Shown here one piece after another: positions 58,543 to 64,000 of a stretch of DNA of 64,000 nucleotides (within the stretch, counting starts at the first letter, position 1; each line of letters opens with the position of its first letter). The notes under the pieces were generated by a model. The model did no database searches, was not told the DNA's origin, and saw only the letters and a list, made by a program, of their open reading frames with translations. Location of the stretch: positions 124,001 to 188,000 of the forward strand of contig NADL03000053.1 of the NCBI GenBank assembly GCA_002205965.3, written 5' to 3'. Both the position numbers and the translations under genes were made by a program. The DNA comes from Kappaphycus alvarezii. Taxonomy: Eukaryota > Rhodophyta > Florideophyceae > Gigartinales > Solieriaceae.

Positions 58543-59993
58543 GTCAACTCTCTTTATAGAAATCCACTCCCTACTCTCACACCTTTATTCGAAACTCGGC
58601 CGCTGTAACGTTGCCGAGGTCACCCTTGGCAAACGTTTCTCCCACGTTTCCATCCGCAAACTCGTTTTCGCTACCCCCATCCCTTCTGCATGCGTTATGA
58701 TCCGCGACGGTCACCTCACGTACGAGTTCAGCGGGAACAATTGGCTTTTCGCAGAGTTTGAGAGCACCATTGGAAATGCCTTGGTCATCGCCGTCCTCTC
58801 CACCATCCTCTCTTATCAGGCTACCCCATAGTCTTCGATCTTCTCCTCTGGCCTCAAGGAGAAGAAACTCGCCCCAATCAACCTTTTTCAGGTTTTACTC
58901 CTGGTCCGTCGTTCTAGTCCTGTCTCCGTCGTTAACAGCCTCCTTCGCCGCGATTGGCTTACCGGCATTTACTTCAAAGGCTACCTTCCCGAGCGCTCTG
59001 AAATATCCCGGGACATACGGCCCATTCGCTACAGCATTACGGTCCGTTTGATAATCCTGCTCATAGCCGCTCCGTTAATCAATATCGTTGCTGTGGTGCT
59101 CACATTTGAAAACTCGATCGATGTTACATTTGCGCAAGCAAACTTTGGAGGTGCCGTGTTGGGTATAGTGTCAAACGACAATTCATCAGTCACGAGAATC
59201 AAAAACTTGACGGAACGCTGTGAGGCCTATCCCGATTCTCGCCCAGCAGGGAGATAATATTGAGGCCCATTTCTCCAGTTGCTTTAGTCTCAAGCCTCCT
59301 GCTGACCGAATGAATTCGCCGGAGCGGCTGACGAAACGCTTTGGTTTATGTGAGCATGTCAACTGGAGAGATATTGTTGTTGGATTTGAGGTAGGCAGTT
59401 TCATGTTGGAGTTCCGAAAGTCGCCACTCTGGATACTAAATCGGTAACAGCTGGGTTGCGGGCTGTTGTCGAGGTATCGAGGCGGAAAGAATGCTTGACA
59501 GCGCAGTAAGAGAAATTTCTGATTTATGTGAAGAAAGACCAGATCCGGACGATATTGAGGACAGGCGTGACGAAACTGCCGCAAGCATCGGGCAAGGTTT
59601 CATTGCTCTGAGAAGGTTTCCATGTCTATTTAATCAAGATGACATGGAGCGCTTCGGGAAATTCTCCTAAACATAGGGCAGCAAACAACTTTGGTGGATT
59701 CAGAGCGGCTTTTAATCGTTAATGGGAGCAGAAACCCAACAGGCTTTGAGGAATTCGACCTTTCCGACTTTATCGACGGCACATCAGAGGTGCTTTTGCA
59801 GAGGCGAAGGCGAACAGTGAGCTTGATTTTCATGGCTGGTCTTGCCGCAGTGTCGATAATTCTGAGGTTGTTCTTAGCGGTTATTCTTAATAATGACGTG
59901 CATGACGGGATCGAGCGGCTGATCAAGGAGCGGCTGGGAGTCAAGAATTGTCAATCGCTTCTGAAACATGGTAACTTCCGCGTCCAGTACTGA
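58543..59993 (+). CDS. Three-pass membrane protein of an unrecognised family, copy 1
   Basis: I know no name for this family. Read on the plus strand, the protein of about 480 residues has three hydrophobic segments. The first is GNALVIAVLSTILSYQA near 58,775. The second is VRLIILLIAAPLINIVAVVL near 59,045, followed by TFAQANFGGAVLGIVSN. The third, near the end, is VSLIFMAGLAAVSIILRLFL followed by AVILNNDVHDGIERLI. Between the second and third are Cys-containing and acidic stretches (MLDSAVREISDLCEERPDPD). Residue-level similarity to the minus-strand gene at 60,093-61,600 runs the whole length. The ATG at 58,543 is chosen because it precedes the conserved part; 58,469 is in the same frame. 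The frame shifts about three times (near 58,826, 59,230 and 59,650), by single bases or short unrecognised introns. Ends converge with the paralogue about 100 bases apart. Confidence 0.6.
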
Positions 59994-60092
59994 TTGTGCA
60001 GGTACAGCAATAAATTTTCACTACCACAATGTTTCGATGAGCGGCAGCGCACGAGCATGACTGCCTGACAGGCACGGCGGTTTGAAACTGTT

Positions 60093-61600
60093 CTATTTAC
60101 ATGAATCCCTATCCACTGAAAATCCCCGCGAGGTACACACAATCACACGAATCTTCGTCAGCCATCTTTTGACCCTCATAAACCTTTGTTTGTAATCTAT
60201 CACATCCTCTAGTGAGAGCATAGAGTCGTACGGAGGTACATTCAGAGTATCCTTCAGCAATAGCTCAATGCCCACGTGCAGGTCATTGTTAGTGAATCCC
60301 TCACAATGATGCGGATGACTAGAGAGATTGCCACGACGATGAGAAGCACGAGAAAGCTGACAAGACTTTCCGTCGTGTAAAGAAGAGATGGCCCTCTATG
60401 TTTGCTGCGGTTGCCATTGTTGATATCCACGACTTCAAAACGGTCTGTCTCGACAAAAGACACATTGAGAGACGCCTCTAGTAGTGCATCGAAACAAGGG
60501 ACTCATTGGAGAATGTACATTGAACGCTGCTTCCTACTGACCAATTTTGATCATCCGAGGCCGCGAATTCCAAGAGCCTATGTCACCCTCGCCAGTTGTG
60601 TCACTGTTTTGATCACGAGAATTATTTCTGCACGTATCGGACAGAAACTTGACGCTGTTATTGATAAGGCGCTCTCCTTCCACTTGCCTCATGACATTCC
60701 TTAACCGAAATCCGCCGTCGCTCGTCAGTACCTCTCCGTACAATACTGCATAACCGTGATTCTACTACTCACAAGATCCAATCTAAAGCTATTGGTGGGT
60801 GCATTTTCATCGGAATCATTCCTCGAAACTCTTAAAACAGTAGTACTTGAGTCTGGAGGTTCAGAGTGTTCGATGTGGTGGAAAACAAATTGTCCAAGCC
60901 AGTATTGCTGGTAATGGTGATGATAGCGTCGGCACAAAAAAAAAAACTTGGCATCAGCTGTATCTGTGTTCCGAAGCTTGGTGGAAACGCGACGGCAAAT
61001 CTTGCCATCAAAATCACTCGCCACCAACACATCATCCGCCGAAACTCCGACAGCGACGCCTCCAAAGGCGACGTCGGCAAATGTCAAACTGGAATCGACC
61101 TCGGAGGTGAGGATAATGGCAAGCAAATTTGCAACCGGAGCTGCAGCCAAAAAGACGCCGAATTTCAACAAGACGCTCAAGCGAGTGAACTTGGTAGACC
61201 TGTCCGACGATGCATTGCAGGCCTCGCGTGGGTTGCAGCGGGAAAAGTAGTTTGTGCAACCGAGGGAGGAAAGTATGGTACGAGGGGTGGAATCCTCAGC
61301 AATGAGAAGGATGGAAATGTCGGAAGCGAGTGTAGTGCCTTTGTGTTTGCAGCCGACGAGAATGTCAAAGGTGATGCCTGCGAGTTGATATGCGAGGATT
61401 GTGGCGAGAATGGCGGCGAGGATCTGGAGGATGGCTTGGTTGTTGGGTTGCCATGTTCGGAGTGGGTCGCGGACACTTTCGTATGTGATGGAGCCGTTTT
61501 CGATCATGGTTGGGGAAGAGGGGGAGGTGATGGTGGGAATGCGGGGAGCGCTGTGGCACAGTGATGAGGTGGAGGGGGGGGGTTGAGGAGAGTTTGACAT
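60093..61600 (-). CDS. Three-pass membrane protein of an unrecognised family, copy 2
   Basis: This is the paralogue of 58,543-59,993 on the opposite strand. From the ATG at 61,600 an open frame of about 220 good codons has a Pro/Ser-rich start, then IENGSITYESVRDPLRTW and segment one, ILQILAAILATILAYQLAGI, followed by TFDILVG. Segment two is FGVFLAAAPVANLLAIILT, followed by SLTFADVAFGGVAVGVSADD. The frame is lost at the 12-A run at 60,939-60,950 and regained as LINNSVKFLSDTCRNNSRDQ near 60,640, which aligns with LDSAVREISDLCEERPDPDD. Segment three is SFLVLLIVVAISLVIRIIV near 60,360, then HVGIELLLKDTLNVPPYDSM and a stop at 60,093. Topology and length match the sister copy. The role is unknown; a surface or organelle membrane protein is a guess from topology only. 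Confidence 0.65.
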
Positions 61601-61910
61601 TAAAGACGAGGTTGAGCGGTGACGTTTGAGTGGAGCGGTTGGTGAGAGGAGGAGGTTGGTTGAGGGGAGGTTGATGGTGTGGTTGGTGCATAGCGCGCTT
61701 GGTGTGGAGACGCCGGGGAATGAGGTGGGTCTGTGAAATCATTTGGCTTGCCTTATACACGAGTAGTTGAAGGGGTTTTCACAGGGATGGCCGAAAGAGG
61801 CTTGGTAATTCGCAGAGGTTTTTTTTTTATGTCGAGTTTAGGAAGGAGAGTCTCGTGACTCTTCAAGGGGATTCTTGGCTATAAACCAGCCTTTTACAAA
61901 CAGAAATTAA

Positions 61911-61934
61911 GTACTGTACAGTACAGTACTGTAA
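61911..61934. repeat. GTAC palindromic repeat
   Basis: TACTGTACAGTACAGTACTG, self-complementary, upstream of the minus-strand membrane-protein gene. Confidence 0.8.
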
Positions 61935-62372
61935 CTCTCTTTCACCTTTTTATATTCCAACACATTGCTGCTCCCCAGCGTGTGCTATGGTACTAAAAAG
62001 CATGTATTGGACAACATCCTTTACAAAACCAAGTACAGTATTGTACAGTATTCTACTCTTCAACACAGATCTTTCTCCATTCCTCCAAAAGCACGCCACA
62101 CACAACCCAGCCCACCTGCACATCCACCAAATCCCTCACCCCCGCAGCCGCAAACCAAACCATCCCAACCCACAGCACTCCCCATAATCCACACCATATC
62201 CACCCCGCAACCACCCTCACCCCTCGACACACTATACAACCCCCCCATTCACACCACGCCCGAGTAAACAACTCACCACAACCCAAAACCCAAAACACAG
62301 CCCAAAGCAACGATTCTCAAGCCCACCATCCCACGCTCCACAAATTCGGCAGGCGCCTTTGCACGAAACTCG

Positions 62373-62437
62373 ACTGTACTGCCAACGTACTGTACAGTGC
62401 TGTACTGTACAGGACACAGTACAGTACTGTACTGTAT
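62373..62437. repeat. GTAC palindromic repeat cluster
   Basis: Three to four TACTGTACAG units are separated by a few bases. This is the largest cluster in the window. Confidence 0.8.
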
Positions 62438-63630
62438 GCCAAAGGTAGAGTATGTCGCCATGCGTGCCCAGACAAGCTGAGGCATGCATGCATGCCGAAA
62501 TCACTAGACCTGGTCGACCTTTGCAAATCAGGCGCATGAGACGCGGGGATATTTTGCGGTTTGCACGGTGTAATTTGGGGCCACCGTGGTAAGTCGGGCG
62601 CCGCGGATTGCAATTCCATTGGGCGGATTCCAGGTTTGCAACTGTATAGGGAAATTGGGTATGCCGGATGTTGGTGTGGACGTGAACGTGTTTTTGTCGC
62701 TTTGGGCTTCGGGGGGGGTTGCAGTTGGTTTACTGTAAGGTTGGTGGGGTTGTATCGTAGTGGATTGGTGTTGCGCTGTCTGTTTCTGTGGCGTCGGAAT
62801 GCTACTGTATTATATCTACGGTTCGCATGAACTACTGTACTGTGCAAGTGTCATTTGTTCAAACTGGCCCACTATTCGTCCAACACTTGGCTCTAACCAC
62901 ATGTTCCACGTCGGCCACGTACAGGGGGGAGAAATTGGGGTGCTTCACAATGCCGTGCCGGACAGAATCCTCATAGCAATGGACGACTGCACGACACTTA
63001 TCCGCTGTTACCTCCGCCCATGAATCACACCCCGTCGAAATGCCAAATTCTTGCTTATTTTCATGTATGCAAGATGCGGTCGCTTGTAACTACGCCGCTG
63101 CAAGTGCGTTGCACGGCACAAGTCGTATCAGGGTAACAAAAGAGCTCCCCGTGCAGCGCACGCTCAATGCCGTCGAAAGTGTCGTGACGGCAGCCTACGC
63201 ATTTCATAAATTTGGCAACCCGTAAGCCAATTGCGCTCAAAACGTACAGCCATCGTTGCCGCCTGGGCAGCCGGGAGGGTGCGTGGGGGGGCGAGGAGGG
63301 TGCACCTGTACGTCCGCGACCCGGAATTCCGGGATCTGCTGCGGGGAGTGGCTTGTCGAACTGGCGCTCCAGTTGAGCAGCTTTGCTTGATGTGGTTTGC
63401 TGGGGCGCGGCCTAGGGAATTGCGCTCGACGAGGGTTGGGCAACCGTCGGCGGACTGGTCGTCCAGGTTGGCCTTCGGATGGGTGCGGTGTAAGAACTGG
63501 AGCGGTAACGAGTCTGAGAAAAGTGGTAGTCACACAGGTCGGCAGAGCGTGATGGCCTGGTCGGCATTGGAAACTACGGTGGCCGTGGAGGGCTGCGCCG
63601 AGGGAGAGGCTACTGTGGGGTATGACGAAA

Positions 63631-63702
63631 GGAGAAAAATTGGGGTGTTTTGATGATTGAAAAATAGGTTAGCCTATGTTCCAGAGCGCATCAACTAATT
63701 GG
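63631..63702 (-). repeat. LINE-B-type 3' tail, minus orientation, shared with 10,466-10,532
   Basis: ATGATTGAAAAATAGGTTAG, then CCTATGTTCCA and GCATCAA-TAATTGG, occur at both places in the same orientation. Here they are preceded by AAATTGGGGTGTTTT, the reverse complement of the common tail. Confidence 0.7.
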
Positions 63703-64000
63703 CACAAGTGGTCGGCATGGAGGAGCCAAAAGGACGAAAGGTAGTGCTGCGAATGCGACGCAGGTTGCCAGGGGCGCTGCCGTGCGTCGGGTCGGAATAG
63801 GTGCCCCTTAGGGCTGGCTTCTTGCTGCACCCTATCAAGCAGGGTTTTGGTTTTGATAGGTGAGCCAGTGAGACGTTCAGGGTCGAGAGGACTGAGGCCG
63901 AGCTGGGGAGAGTGGCCGGGAACGTTGGTCAGGGATACTACCAGTGGCCATGGCGTCTGCCCAAGCAGGAAGCGTTGATTCCTGAAGCGTTGATTCCTGA

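Larger units (their letters stand above)
61601..64000. other. Stretch without a supported gene
   Basis: The first part is the upstream region of the minus-strand membrane gene. GTAC palindromic repeats lie at 61,911-61,934, 62,033-62,050 and 62,373-62,437. A Pro/His-rich frame at 61,965-62,267 and a frame at 63,231-63,653 lack any domain I know. LINE-B-type tails in minus orientation lie at 62,924-62,950 and 63,631-63,675. The window ends in a tandem copy of GCGTTGATTCCTGA. Confidence 0.45.

Noticed and set aside
60866-61564. 232-codon plus-strand frame
   Set aside because: It is antisense to the minus-strand membrane-protein gene, whose paralogue supports the minus reading.
61965-62267. Pro/His-rich open frame of 100 codons
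   Set aside because: Low complexity, no domain, no frame conservation; its likeness to the RCHY1 N-terminal tail is composition only.
1-64000. tRNA and rRNA genes
   Set aside because: I scanned for T-arm style GGTTCGA(A/T)YC blocks paired with a proper A-box and for conserved rRNA segments and found none I could support; a covariance-model scan would settle this.

Overview
The window is nuclear DNA of a eukaryote, most likely a fungus and possibly a zoosporic (chytrid-like) one. The pointers are a CHY/RING ubiquitin ligase, several Ty1/copia fossils, a MULE DNA transposon with SWIM and CCHC fingers, and many 5'-truncated non-LTR retrotransposons (LINEs) ending in a restriction-enzyme-like nuclease domain. 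The fungal assignment is an inference from style and repeat content; no rRNA or tRNA gene confirms it.

Layout. 0-1.3 kb: an RCHY1/PIRH2-like E3 ligase gene whose conserved zinc fingers all survive but sit in shifting frames. 1.3-6.7 kb: no gene seen, with clusters of a palindromic GTAC-rich repeat. 6.7-8.0 kb (minus): a Ser/Thr/Pro-rich, coiled-coil gene of unknown role. 8.7-12.6 kb: scattered 3' ends of one LINE lineage (here LINE-B). 13.0-18.9 kb (minus): a long GC-rich LINE (LINE-A), split by a 1.4 kb insert that carries an acidic reading frame. 18.9-40.7 kb: a strikingly AT-rich island that is nearly gene-free; it holds a decayed Ty1/copia element (30.3-34.0 kb) and a MULE transposase (36.8-39.5 kb). 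40.8-44.0 kb (minus): a second, internally deleted copia element with an initiator-tRNA-type primer site. 44.0-47.0 kb: LINE nuclease-domain fragments of at least two more lineages. 48.0-50.5 kb (minus): a third copia fossil abutting a second LINE-A copy (50.5-54.1 kb, plus). 54.8-57.9 kb: more LINE-B 3' ends. 58.5-61.6 kb: two convergent, tail-to-tail paralogous genes for three-pass membrane proteins of an unrecognised family. 61.6-64.0 kb: no supported gene.

How it fits together. Host genes are few: the E3 ligase, the coiled-coil gene and the membrane-protein pair. The rest is a layered transposon graveyard. The LINEs share one architecture: reverse transcriptase, a Cys-rich finger followed by Gly-Asp-His-Ala, an Arg-His-Asp/Asn box, Arg-Pro-(Ala/Gly)-Asp and Asp-Val-Thr. 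They usually survive only as 3' ends with a common C-rich tail, as expected from target-primed insertion with 5' truncation. Many single-base frame changes occur even inside highly conserved host domains, so sequencing or assembly indels are a real alternative to gene death.
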